DNA of 64,000 bases from Blastobasis lacticolella (taxonomy: Eukaryota > Arthropoda > Insecta > Lepidoptera > Blastobasidae), in NCBI GenBank assembly GCA_905147135.1, contig LR990039.1, positions 31,493,708 to 31,557,707 of the forward strand. The letters run 5' to 3'. The number at the start of each line of letters is the position of its first letter. Position 1 is the first letter of the stretch. Positions 21,330 to 31,190 of this stretch are shown here, piece after piece. The notes beneath the pieces were generated by a model, which searched no databases, was not told where the DNA came from, and saw nothing but the letters and a program-made list of their open reading frames with translations. The translations under genes were made by a program, and so were the position numbers.

Positions 21330-22340
21330 ACAACATATTTTAAGTTACACGTCGCTCCGCTTTTCCAAAGACGTGATACAAAAATTTACCTTATTCCATG
21401 GCAATACATTGCACTTCGATTTACTCACACTTATATCGCTTCTGAATTTAGACTACCGAATAAAGCCAAATGTATTAAGCGCATTATGTATTTGCCAACG
21501 CAGGGAGATCCCGCTCGAGACGGAGAGGCAATCAGCACAGTAGCAGTTGTGCCCGAGCAAATCAAACTACTGCCCGGGCAACTGGTGCAATTGCACTGCT
21601 TTTAGCAATTGCTAAAAGGCCAAAAATTCCTAGCTCGCTACGGTCATTCAATTATTTTGTTAGTTTTATCAATCATCGCTGCGCTCGCTCAAATGTTCAT
21701 TTTAGCAATCACCCAGCTTGTAAAAACCATTATGTTAAAAGTTTCGTGCGCGCTCCGATTGCTCATTCAATAATTTATATCACTTTTACTGTCTTTTATT
21801 ACGATCATCATTATCACAGCACATAAGCTAAAATGTCAAAAATTTCTTGCTCACTTCGCTCGCTCATATATTCGTTGTTCTCTCCCCTAGGTTGTAAAAC
21901 CAAAAATTTCTATTCATATATTGATCACCCTATTAAAAAGGCTAAATTTTTGTTCGCTCGTGATTGATACCTATAATTTTGAGTTTTGCCCCCCCCCCCC
22001 CCCCCCCCTTAACAGTCGCTAACGGCGACAAGCTATTGGCACACCTCTTCTGGTCGGTGTGATGCAATTTTTGGTCGATACTGACAGCGACCTTTGAAGT
22101 CGAGGGTAATCCCCGTCTCTCTTTGAAGTCGAAGGTAATCCCCGAAAATAGAAGGCACTGCTGCTTTACTGATTATGAAGCCACAGAACTTCGCAACGGC
22201 AACGATTAGGAGTTAGTAGATAGTACTGCAATTTAATGCACGAAAAGGTATACCTTTCTGAGGTGGGCACATTTTCATCAGGTCACGAAATTACAGAGAT
22301 ATCGAGGGAAATTATATGCACGTAGGTATAGTAAGGAAAT
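21330..22340. other. no gene; palindrome, C20 run and short tandem repeat
   Basis: Contains a perfect 20-bp palindrome CTTTTAGCAATTGCTAAAAG (21599-21618), a run of 20 C (21989-22008), and a duplicated CTTTGAAGTCGA-GGTAATCC unit (about 22094-22145). Between 21640 and 21960 the phrase CGCTCGCTCA and variants recur. No coding signal. Confidence 0.6.
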
Positions 22341-22349
22341 TAAAGCGTC

Positions 22350-22530
22350 GGTAGCCGGGCGTGTTGAGTATCCAACTCGTAAGTGAGAGGTACCGGGTTC
22401 GAATCCCGCTGCGGCCAAGTACCAATGACTCTTTTCTGAGTTATGTACATTAGTTAAATTCTAACCGATGCTCGACGAATCCAACTCGGTTGGGCAGCGT
22501 TCGGTAAGCTACGCCATTTATTTTCATCCC
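22350..22530 (+). mobile_element. second tRNA-derived SINE or tRNA relic
   Basis: Tandem A/B-box arrangement with a perfect Pol III box B, GGTTCGAATCC (22396-22406), preceded by a tRNA-like D-arm region. The 5' and 3' ends do not pair into an acceptor stem and there is no anticodon arm I can fold with confidence, so a functional tRNA is unlikely. The downstream unrelated tail (to about 22530) fits a SINE. Confidence 0.5.
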
Positions 22531-22540
22531 AATTACCGCA

Positions 22541-22990
22541 GTGTCTCAAGACGAAGGTCTTTGACCAATGTGTGTTGCCAGTGATGACTTACGGAACTGA
22601 AAAGTGGTCCCTCACTGTGGGCCTTATAAGAAATCTCAATGTTACCCAAAGGACAATGGAAAGAGCTATGCTCGCAGTTTCTTTGCACGATCGAATCAGA
22701 AATGAGGATATTTGCAAGCGAAACAAGGTCACCGACATAGCTCTAAGGATTGTCAGACTGAAGTGGCAGTGGGCAGGGCACATAGCTCGAAGAACAGATG
22801 GCCGATAGGACAGTAAAGTTCTCGAGTGGCGACCATGTACCGGAAGACGCAGCGTGGGTAGGCCTCCTCCAAGGTGGACCGACGATCTGGTAAATATCGC
22901 AGGTACCAGCTGGATGCAGAAAGCACAGGACCGGCCTTTGTGGAGATCTCTGGGTGAGGCCTATGCCCAGCAGTGGGCGTCTTCTGGCTG
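22541..22990 (+). pseudogene. RTE-clade element, 3' coding end
   Basis: C-terminal part of an RTE reverse transcriptase: L-P-V-M-T-Y-G, R-T-M-E-R-A-M-L, R-L-K-W-Q-W-A-G-H-I-A-R-R, then an early stop (22807) and a continuing G-R-P-P-x-R-W-T-D-D in the same region. It ends with CTTCTGGCTGATATGATGA. About 90% alike by eye to the intact-frame copy at 40249-40710. Confidence 0.85.
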
Positions 22991-22994
22991 ATAT

Positions 22995-23260
22995 GATGAA
23001 CCGATGCTTTTACGGTGAGGGAAAACATCGTGATGAAACATTTGAAACCATGATTCAATCTGGTCAGGTTCCCCTGGTAGCAGGGTCACGGAGGTCAGAT
23101 GGCAATCGCTCCACTGTAATAACCTGATCGCCAAATCCTGGATAATGGTCAAGGCGGACCCCGGGCCCTCGTTCTCGAGAGCACGAACGGGACTTTAACG
23201 CCAGAAATGTCATGCCAATGCCAACAACAACGACGCTGTCACATGGACTGACAAGTTTAT
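22995..23260 (+). repeat. dispersed repeat family H
   Basis: TTTTACGGTGAGGGAAAACA...CTGGTCAGGTTCCCCTGG...TCAAGGCGGACCCCGGGCCC. Related pieces at 30783-30965 (inverted), 43270-43350 and 58318-58370. It directly follows the RTE 3' end here. Such segments are common around lepidopteran RTE copies. Function unknown, non-coding. Confidence 0.6.
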
Positions 23261-23264
23261 GGCT

Positions 23265-23694
23265 CTGTAAGAAATCTCCTTTTAAGGGGCACAACGACAA
23301 AAATGCGTACAATGCGTGACACACACCTTTTGATACATAAAATGGCCGACGGATGTGGCCAAAAAGAAACTAAAATAATAACTAGAATTCCCCAGCATCA
23401 TAATACATATTATTATGGCTAATTAACTCGCTCACAGCCTATCACCGCCATAGAAATCACAACCACAGGGCAGGTTACTTCCTAACGGAGTATGGAGTTT
23501 CATTCGTCATTAGTGGCAGTGTATGACAAAGCAATGACATGCCTGTCATTGTCAATGTCCAAACCTAGGATTTTTTTTACCTGTCTGTCTATGCAATGCC
23601 ACAAACTTAATCTGACCCAGTGACAGCGTCGCTGTTAATGGCATTGACATGACATTTCAAAATGGCGACACCTGGTTCCAGTTTTGGCCACCGG
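23265..23694. other. no gene seen
   Basis: Nothing recognised. Several TGACA/TGTCA phrases cluster at 23505-23655. Confidence 0.35.
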
Positions 23695-24162
23695 TGTAGA
23701 ATCTCTTTTGACTTATTTTATTTACTTACGTTATTACTTACTTTTATGAGGACTGCCGTTTTAACATTGGTTCAGCATGTTGAATACTTTTATACTATAA
23801 TATAGTTTTTAAGGGTATCTTTATATTTGGCCCTTCAGGCTCTGATTGCTCATCATTCCTAAATGGAAAATTAAGTCTATTCTGTAAAATCAGACTACGT
23901 TGTAACTACGTTTTACTAATGTTTTGATTCAAATAGAATTTTGTAGTATGTAGGGTTTAACCCTAACCCTAATTATCTTAGGTAAGGAAAGTGTTGATGT
24001 TACCATAAAAAACTACCTACAATTAATAATTAAATAATTTACCCGTTTTTACGTTACAAAAAAATAGCTTTTTAACATACAAGACGTACTTACGTATCAT
24101 TCATTTTTGGAGACTTTGCCACACACCAACCTGCACCCTCAAGGTTTAACCCGTCCCCCTTC

Positions 24163-24262
24163 CTGAACGAACATGACTATGCTGGCACCGTGTCCAAAAA
24201 TAAATGATAACTACTAGTATTCTGTGTAAAACGCTTATTTTTACTTTTGTGATTTGATAATT
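24163..24262. repeat. dispersed repeat family C, copy 2
   Basis: Matches 2405-2530: GAACATGACTATGCTGGCAC followed by the TTACTTTTTGTGAT-like end. Confidence 0.6.
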
Positions 24263-24344
24263 CACAATTTTTTTTTTGTGTCAAAAATCAGGCAAAAAAC
24301 GCTGCCTGTCCACTTTCTGTCTACGAAGGTCCTATATGGTCTGC

Positions 24345-24412
24345 CTCTGTCATTAGTCGCCTTGTACGGCAACCGTAACTGAATATTGGTACTTCTTCTA
24401 CTCCGGACGGTT
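24345..24412 (-). mobile_element. degenerate SINE 5' region
   Basis: CATTAGTCGCCTTGTACGGC followed by a diverged equivalent of the SINE 5' part in antisense. It overlaps an open frame (24262-24489) that is not a supported gene. Confidence 0.35.
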
Positions 24413-25021
24413 AATTCAATTTTTAAATAGTATGCTGTGTTATTGGTCAACACAAATTTGTTCATTTGACCATTATAATATGTGTTCATATACTGCTAAT
24501 TTCCATTTTATTTAATTACTTTTCCCAGTACGTACATTCACCAGGATTTTGGTTTATAGCTGGATGTGTCCGGATGTGGGGTATACTATAATATACGAAC
24601 TTCTTTTTTTATGCTACACTACCTAGGTCGTATAAAGTGAATTATTATAAACGACTGTCAATTTATTTGACACAACGAGAAAATTGTACTGAAAGGAATA
24701 ACTGATAACGCACATTTCCAGAAATCAATTTGTGTCCTCCCTACACAATGACAAATTCTCGGTTATTTTGTGTCTAGTGGCGTGAAAAATCTTGCAAGTT
24801 CCTCTTGTTAAATGAGCTGTGAGCCCGGAAGATAATAGGGACATCCACAATGTTATGTCTTATTTTGGCTGTTATTGTCGAGTTGAAGTTAATTCACACC
24901 CTATGAAAAAATGAAACTATGTTTGTTTCGAAGCGACCATTACTCCTAAATGGTCAACGAATTATGCATTTCTTGACGTACCTTTTTGTTTTGTTAATTA
25001 TGTGCATAAATAGTGTTTTAA

Positions 25022-25507
25022 GTTGTTGTGAAGTTGTCAAGCAGTGACGAACCATAGATCGATGCCTTGATGGCGAAGATTTTATTTCTATTTGCTGCCC
25101 ACAAAAAAGACTGTGGCTGTGATAAATTTGAAATTGAAAAAATAATTTCGGCTTATGTCTGAGAGTCTGAAGTTTGGAAGTGAAAAAAGATGTAGAATTT
25201 TTGATGCTATTTGACGAAAAGGTATATTATTTGAAAATAACTAGTATTATTGCCGAGCTGAAGCTATCTTCTCAAACTAAATATCCCGGTCCAAAAATTG
25301 TAACGTAACAAAACTGCAGGGCAGTGTCAGGTTCAGTAGAGGAAGGAAAAAAAACAAAGGATTCAGGTTAATGGGTTGTTCAATCCAGAAAGCTACACTA
25401 ATACAATTTTTTTTTTTAAAGTACTCTAGTAGAACACTATAGGTCCAAAAGAGAGTCTTACATGACTTTGTCCATCAGGATCACACAACTTCACAACAAT
25501 TTGTCAA
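25022..25507. mobile_element. TIR element family I (MITE-like)
   Basis: Ends are inverted copies of GTTGTTGTGAAGTTGT / ACAACTTCACAACAA. About 490 bp without coding capacity. Both halves recur at 53061-53940, but there the right half is inverted relative to the left, so one of the two loci has been rearranged. Confidence 0.55.
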
Positions 25508-25589
25508 CAATATTTATACTAAGATATTAATGTTTAATAACATTATAATCGAAACTACGTATTCAAAGCCAAAAAGGAAATAAATTAAC

Positions 25590-25848
25590 AGAATAAACAA
25601 GTACGTCTAGAAATACATAATTCGTAGATCATTTAAAATAATGATCGCATCCAAATAAATATAGTATCCTCTCTTTTTCAGACCATGATATAATGAGTTG
25701 GAGAGCCATTAAAGCCTGAAGGGCCGAATCGAAAGATATCCATAAAAAACAATTATTAATGTATGAAAAATTAAAAATTAAAGTATCAACGTGCCAAACC
25801 AACGTTTGAACAGAAGTCCTAATAGTCGTAAGTAATAACATAAGTCAG
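25590..25848 (-). repeat. diverged copy of the long-TIR arm
   Basis: GAGAGCCATTAAAGCCTGAA, AACGTGCCAAACCAACGTTT and CAGAAGTCCTAATAGTCGTA parallel the corresponding blocks of the arm at 25849-26116 in the same order, so the right side carries the arm as a tandem pair. The same pair occurs at 42735-43260. Confidence 0.65.
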
Positions 25849-26119
25849 GGTTAAACCCTACATACTACAAAATTCTATTTGCATCAAAACATTAGTAAAA
25901 CGTAGTTAACAACGTAATCTGATTTTACAGAATAGACTTAATTTTCCAGGTAGGAATGATGAGCAATCAGAGCCTGAAGGGCCAAATATAAAGATACCCT
26001 TAAAAACGATATTATACTATAAAAGTATTCAACATGTTGAACCAATGTTAAAACAGCAGTCCTTATAAAAGTAAGTAATAACGTAAGTAAATAAAATAAG
26101 TCAAAAGAGATCCTACAAA

Positions 26120-26745
26120 ATGCACAAGTTTGCATCTATTATTTGAAATTTTCAATCGATGAAAAGTGAATCCTGTGATTCTTCCCTGTGATCCTGTCAA
26201 GAATAAAGTTACGTGCTATTGCACGGTCTATTGTCTATTGACTCTAGGAACTTTTGAGCTTTACTTATTCTTTTTACCTTTATATCCGCAAAGGTTCTAA
26301 GTAAATATTTTTTATTTATTTAGGTCAAACAAGCCTTTCATGTTCGTAATGGCAATAAGTACTGGGAGTAAATCTCAGGGAGTACTGTACGAGTAGGTAT
26401 GGATTGTACAAAACCAGTCGTATCTCGGAAACCGACTCGGAAACAGTGCCCAAAGTGACTTTAATCAGGGCACTTAACTCAATGACATCAAATTTTCATT
26501 AAAATTATCTGAAACCATATTTTCCTAAGAACTTTTGCGGGGTCCTTTCTTGTATGTAGTTTAACGGGCTTAAGGAATATAACCCATTACTCTGAATCTT
26601 TGTGTTTTCTTCATTAACTGTACCTGGCAATGTACGTGGGACAGTGTTACGTTACAGTTCTCATACATAATTTATTCAAGAATTTCTTTCCTATCTTACA
26701 ACTGGGAAGGCTGCTTATAGCTTTTCAAGCGATCCCATACAGCTT
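26120..26745. other. no gene seen
   Basis: Nothing recognised. If the exon at 26749 is real, its upstream intron would lie here. Confidence 0.35.
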
Positions 26746-26748
26746 TAG

Positions 26749-26910
26749 TATGCACTTAAGAAAACAAAGGATACTTTTCTTGAAGAAAAAGACAGTGATG
26801 GATTGCTTCAAGCTGGTACTAAAGAGTGGGAGGAATTTAAGGGTGTTGATTGGAAAAAAAGAGATAAGGTGCCTGTTGAACGAAATCATAAATTTTATGG
26901 TGTAGCCTAA
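26749..26910 (+). CDS. candidate terminal exon or processed pseudogene, unidentified protein
   Basis: A short open frame (54 codons with stop at 26908-26910) lies directly after an acceptor-like CTTTAG. It has a strikingly protein-like composition: alternating Lys/Glu, W-E-E-F-K-G-V-D-W-K-K-R, then P-V-E-R-N-H-K-F-Y-G-V-A and stop. It is followed within about 60 bp by AATAAA (about 26967) and AT-rich DNA, like a 3' UTR. I do not recognise the family. An overlapping open frame in another phase (26630-26905) is longer but has no such character and is taken as its shadow. No upstream exon was found, so a processed pseudogene fragment is equally possible. Confidence 0.35.
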   Translation, partial: YALKKTKDTFLEEKDSDGLLQAGTKEWEEFKGVDWKKRDKVPVERNHKFYGVA

Positions 26911-26979
26911 GTTTATGGCTTGTTCATGGGTAATTTATTTACTGCAATAACTTTTTATTTTAATAATAAATATTCTTTA

Positions 26980-28280
26980 AATTAAAAACAAAGATTCAGA
27001 ACGGGCGGGCTTTGTCTCTGAGTAGCATAAAAATAAAAATCATTATTACGTATCCATCAAAATAATCGCTAAAAATATGTATTTTATAAATCAGCAACAT
27101 TATACTTAACTTATCTATTATATATGCTACGTAAATTGCTTGAAATGAAACGACATACGAGACTTTTAAGCAATAAAGATTATAAAAAGGCGATTGAAAT
27201 ACGTACGTTTTTGGGTACTTGAAACATTCACTCGCCTAAAGTAAAAGGAACTTTTGGCCGGCTCTTTTTCCTTAAAGCCCTTAGATTTAAAATATGTAAT
27301 CTAAGCCGTTCATTAAACTAAGTATTTGAGTAATTCGGTGTTAAGGTAAAAGCAGAGGGCAGTAAAGCGGAAAGTAGCTTGGCTCGTTATCATGCTATTA
27401 AAGTTACTGCCAGTACCTGCTATATTTCGTCGATAGGTAGACATTAGTAAAGATGGAGCTTTTGTGTATGAAGAAAATGTTCTTCGTAAAACAATACAAA
27501 TGAACAACAACATGTATACAGATAAAATAGAAAAGAAAACATTATATTTTAAAGAGTTTTCTAGCGTAAAGCGGACCCTGGCAGAGGCCGGGATAAGCGC
27601 TCAGATGATGATGATGATTCTAAAGAGTTTTCTAAAGTTCAGACGATAAATTATTAGGACAGTGGGAAATAAACGGTGATAACTCCTTTGAAGCTGCATT
27701 TGTTAAAATGTCGATACTGACACCAGAAAATATGTGTGTTTTATTGTTATCCTAGCCTAAGCATTGTGTGGTTGGACTAGAACGACACTTGGACATGGCA
27801 AAATAACAACGGCTGTTGGTCTCACTGGTAGCCCCAGTTGAGCCATGGACCATTTTGTTTTGTGTTACTATTTATGTTTTTATGGGTGATATTTATTTAA
27901 ATTTATACAAATCAAATAAACATTTTTATTTTCAAAATTCGATATCCAGTTGCAAAAGCGAACAGGAATACCAAATAAGGAGAGCTTGCTTAGAAAGCCT
28001 GCGTGTCAAACCCTGTAAAAGGCCTTGGGGATATCAAGAGCAGTGTTACCAGCAGTAGTTTCCAAAAAAGTAAAAACTAAAATAGTACGAAAATGGCTAA
28101 AAAGGTACGGTTTACCTTCTCTTGTATTTTATTGGCCAATAAAACGGCGTTATTTTGTCAAGACAAGACCTTATTTACTCAGTGGTGGTGCAAGTGAGCC
28201 AAAAAGCGTCAAAATTACTTTTTCTTTCATTATGTTACGGCATTTTGCAGACAGAAAAGGCAAAATGACCAACCCCCTCA
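26980..28280. other. no gene supported; RTE-type tail at about 27575-27625
   Basis: At 27575-27625 AGCGGACCCTGGCAGAGGCC followed by an ATG repeat is the 3' terminus of an RTE-type element. The rest, including open frames at 27313-27513 and 27816-28058, has no recognised domain. GGTACG/AGTACG phrases recur at 28085-28390. Confidence 0.4.
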
Positions 28281-28397
28281 GCAATTTTTAGCATTTTGTA
28301 AAACGTACTAAATAGTACGATGTGGAGCAAAGTACGCAAAGGTACGACATTCGGCCAAATAGTACGTAAATCGTACCAAAAGGTACGATCTGGCAAC

Positions 28398-28575
28398 GCT
28401 GATCAAGAGACAAAGCACGAGCCACGCCATACCTGTCAATCGTCTCACTCCATTGGTTTAGGTACACTAGAAAGTCCCCAGTAGACCGACCACGGCGGAA
28501 TCCGTACTGGTGATCGCTGAGGAGATCGTTACCTTCAAGATGCGCAAAGAATGTGTTGTTCAGTGTACGCTCCAT
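28398..28575 (-). pseudogene. LINE reverse transcriptase fragment, antisense
   Basis: The minus strand encodes L-E-G-N-D-L-L-S-D-H-Q-Y-G-F-R-R-G-R-S-T-G-D, the fingers-region motif of CR1/jockey-type reverse transcriptases, then a short run to R-A-L-S-L-D, where it breaks just at the motif A Asp. It is cut on both sides. Confidence 0.8.
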
Positions 28576-28579
28576 GATC

Positions 28580-29400
28580 TTGGGTATAGAGGTGCACGAA
28601 TAGGGAGCGCCCTACCAGCGCAGTTGCCTACCAAGTTGCGCGGTTGCATATTTTTGGCACGGGTAAGTGTCAAGCTTCCACGTCTTTGGTACAGTACCAG
28701 TCTCAAGTGAGAGACAACGCAGATAGAGAGGTGCATGAACGAATGTTTTGTGGTTATTTTAGGCTTGAATCATTTACTCAAACAAGCTTACTTTCTAAAC
28801 CGTACCATGAACTTTACGTTTTTGTAGGACAGTAGGAAGTTTTGTTTGACAGTATTATTGATTTTATGTCAAATCCATCAATCTAATAAAAGTCACTTTT
28901 TCATGGTGAATCTAATATTGCTTTACAATTTTTAAGGATTTACGACTAATATAACACCGTCATTTTCTCCCAAAAAGCAAGTGAAATGTGTTTATTTTTT
29001 GTGGTATTTACGGTAATGATTTTAAAGGGCCAGCCAATACGAGATATTCGGGATTGTAGAAGCTGTTATCGCTGATATAGCGATAACAGTTTCTATAAAG
29101 AAAGAATTACTTAAATAGATGCAGTCGTTTTGAAATTATGCGCAATCATGGGACACTCTGATACCTTGCGGTATATATTCTTGCGGTCTTGTCAGTCCAG
29201 TTATTTGGTCACTATTAGCTTGATTTCTTGGCAAAATTATTAATATGATGGTTTTGCTTGGATTTAATAACTCACGAAAATAAAAATCCTACAGAAATCA
29301 AATTTTTTGTTATGACTTTTATGAATGACGTTCTATGACGGATAAAAAACTTTTGATGCCCTACAGAGTCTTTAAATTTATTTTTATAATCGATTTGGAC
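28580..29400. other. no gene; hairpin at 29063-29089
   Basis: Holds an 11-bp perfect inverted repeat, CTGTTATCGCT / AGCGATAACAG with a 5-nt loop, extended by imperfect pairing to about 29058-29094. No coding signal; open frames at 28510-28835 have no recognised domain. Confidence 0.5.
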
Positions 29401-29404
29401 TTAG

Positions 29405-29660
29405 CGTGGTCTTATTACAGTTATAAATCATTAAATACAGGGCCATTTTGCTCATATCCTTCAAGTTAGCCTCCTTCTAGTAAACCCATGAGTGATCCAC
29501 GTTTACTAAAGGAAAGCGGACCTGCCCCTGACCGTGGTCTTATTACAGTTATAAATCATTAAATACAGGGCCATTTTGCTCATATCCTTCAAGTTAGCCT
29601 CCTTCTAGTAAACCCATGAGTGATCCACGTTTACTAAAGGAAAGCGGACCTGCCCCTGAC
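29405..29660. repeat. perfect 128-bp tandem duplication
   Basis: Units 29405-29532 and 29533-29660 are identical in all 128 bases, and the first five bases of a third unit (CGTGG) follow. The surroundings are old and diverged, so this is either a very recent duplication or an assembly artefact. Confidence 0.95.
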
Positions 29661-29664
29661 CGTG

Positions 29665-30125
29665 GCTATGGTTTCGATGACAGGACATGAGCGTGCCGAT
29701 TGACAGCCAATACGCAATATTAAATTGCTAATTATAACTAATAATAGTATAAATAGATATTAATAGTTATACGGCAGACAAACAGGCAAGTGGGAATTCG
29801 GTTGAACGGGCAGCATAGATCCCAACTTTTATATTAATTTTGAATTCTAGTTCTTTTTATAGTCAGTTTTAGGCACATCTGTCAACAAGTTGTCAAATAA
29901 TGAGTGCCCTCCCAACATATTCGGTGCCCTGTCTTCTTATAAAGCGTTTGCAGCGCCCACTTTTATTTTATATAAAACAAGAATAAATAAGATAAATCGT
30001 ATATAAAAATGCCAATCAATGAGTAAGTACCAATGTATTTTACTGTTTTGTATGAAAGAAAGTCTGTCTGGAAGTGTTCGCAATGTTCTAAGTAATTTCA
30101 AGTTCATAAGGTAGAGCTTTTTTGC
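29665..30125. other. no gene; repeat family F fragment
   Basis: ACGGCAGACAAACAGGCAAG (about 29772-29791) is a piece of repeat family F. Nothing else recognised. Confidence 0.4.
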
Positions 30126-30311
30126 AGCACCAGACATCGCCGTGTTACGGGGCGACAGCAGGATCTTCTTTGGGAATTTTTAAATTCTCATAGAGATATC
30201 GCTGTCGCCTATAACATATCTCTTCACGCCAAGGAGCGTTCCATGAGAAAGTGGAAAGAGATATCTTCAATTTTAAACTCACAAGGCGAGGGTGCCCATA
30301 AAGATTGGAAT

Positions 30312-30480
30312 TGGATCTCCAATCTCCTGAAGCGCCACAGTCAGCCGAACATTCAGCCGAACAGCCAACCGCACCAGCAGCACCCCCCCCTGTCGCGCCA
30401 GCGTCGAGAGCCGTCAATGTCCCAGGAGGCCGCAAGACGGGCCCTCGCCTCGATGGCGCATGTAGTTAGCAATATTCAGC
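30312..30480 (+). repeat. copy of the C-terminal coding block inside the Myb/SANT exon
   Basis: 30312-30480 repeats 32752-32990 (TCTCCAATCTCCTGAAGCGC ... TTAGCAATATTCAGC) with two internal deletions (in the S-A-E-Q repeats and about 60 bp near the end). It interrupts the SANT domain between K-D-W-N and Q-Q-G-W-S-K without breaking the reading frame. Confidence 0.85.
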
Positions 30481-30782
30481 AGGGCTGGTCCAAAGTAAAT
30501 ATTTAATATTTTTGTATACATTGTATTGATGATTTGTATTACATTATATACTCGTACATATAATTATGGTTTTCAGTACTGGGTAGACATGAAGACTAAG
30601 CTTAAAAAGAGGGCGGCAGCACTAAGGTCTGCACAGTCGAGGACTGGAGGCGGGCCATCTATTGAGCAAAACTTGACTGATATTGAAAAAACATTCCACC
30701 AAATCCTTGGAGAGGAGTACGGTCAAGTGTTGCCAGGTGTTCGGGTTGACGTGTAAATTTTCTTAGAATAAATGTCTAGGGC

Positions 30783-30965
30783 CCGGGATCTGTCGTGATC
30801 ATGATCCAGGATTTGGCAGATCAGGTAATTTACCTACAGAGGTATAAATGCTAACTGGGGAACCTGACCACATTTAGTCACGGTTACACGTTCAGTCGCC
30901 TGAATGTGCAGGTATCCTCAAGATGTTTCTCCTCACTATGAGAGCGCATAGGTTAGTGTTCAACT
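30783..30965 (-). repeat. repeat family H, inverted copy
   Basis: TGATCATGATCCAGGATTTG...GGGGAACCTGACCACATTT...CAAGATGTTTCTCCTCACTA is the reverse complement, diverged, of 22995-23260. It lies in the second intron of the Harbinger ORF. Confidence 0.55.
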
Positions 30966-31190
30966 AATTTAAGTAAATAAGTAAAAAAAAATTTCTTTAC
31001 TCTCGTTACATCACATAGAGTCACTGGAGATAGCTATCGGTGCCTATCGCTTACCATGGCTACTTACTTAGGGCTAAGTTGCCATTAGACTATCGACCCT
31101 TATATATAAGTGATATACCTAGACTACTATTACGCCCGTAGACCACTGACGCGTTCGCATGCGGAAGCGAATATCAGCGATGAGGATGTA

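Larger units (their letters stand above)
23696..26116. mobile_element. unit with long (~270-bp) terminal inverted repeats
   Basis: The arm at 23696-23967 (starting GTAGAATCTCTTTTGACTTA) is repeated almost unchanged in inverted orientation at 25849-26116 (ending TAAGTCAAAAGAGATCCTAC). Between the arms are repeat family C, a smaller TIR element (25022-25507) and a diverged extra copy of the arm sequence (25590-25848). A related two-unit piece lies alone at 42735-43260. No transposase was seen between the arms and no clear flanking target-site duplication. It may be a foldback element, a deleted DNA transposon, or an inverted duplication of a dispersed repeat. Confidence 0.6.

Noticed and set aside
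22350..22425. Functional tRNA gene
   Set aside because: Box B is perfect but the acceptor stem does not pair and no clear anticodon arm is seen; a SINE head or tRNA relic is more likely.
23955..23975. CCCTAACCCT, telomere-like
   Set aside because: Only about two units, and insects use TTAGG. It lies at the inner end of an inverted repeat arm where AACCCTAC is part of the arm sequence.
26630..26905. 91-codon open frame
   Set aside because: Overlaps, in another phase, the shorter but far more protein-like frame 26749-26910.
29405..29660. Direct repeats as a possible CRISPR array
   Set aside because: Two adjacent 128-bp units without spacers in a eukaryotic genome; a plain tandem duplication.
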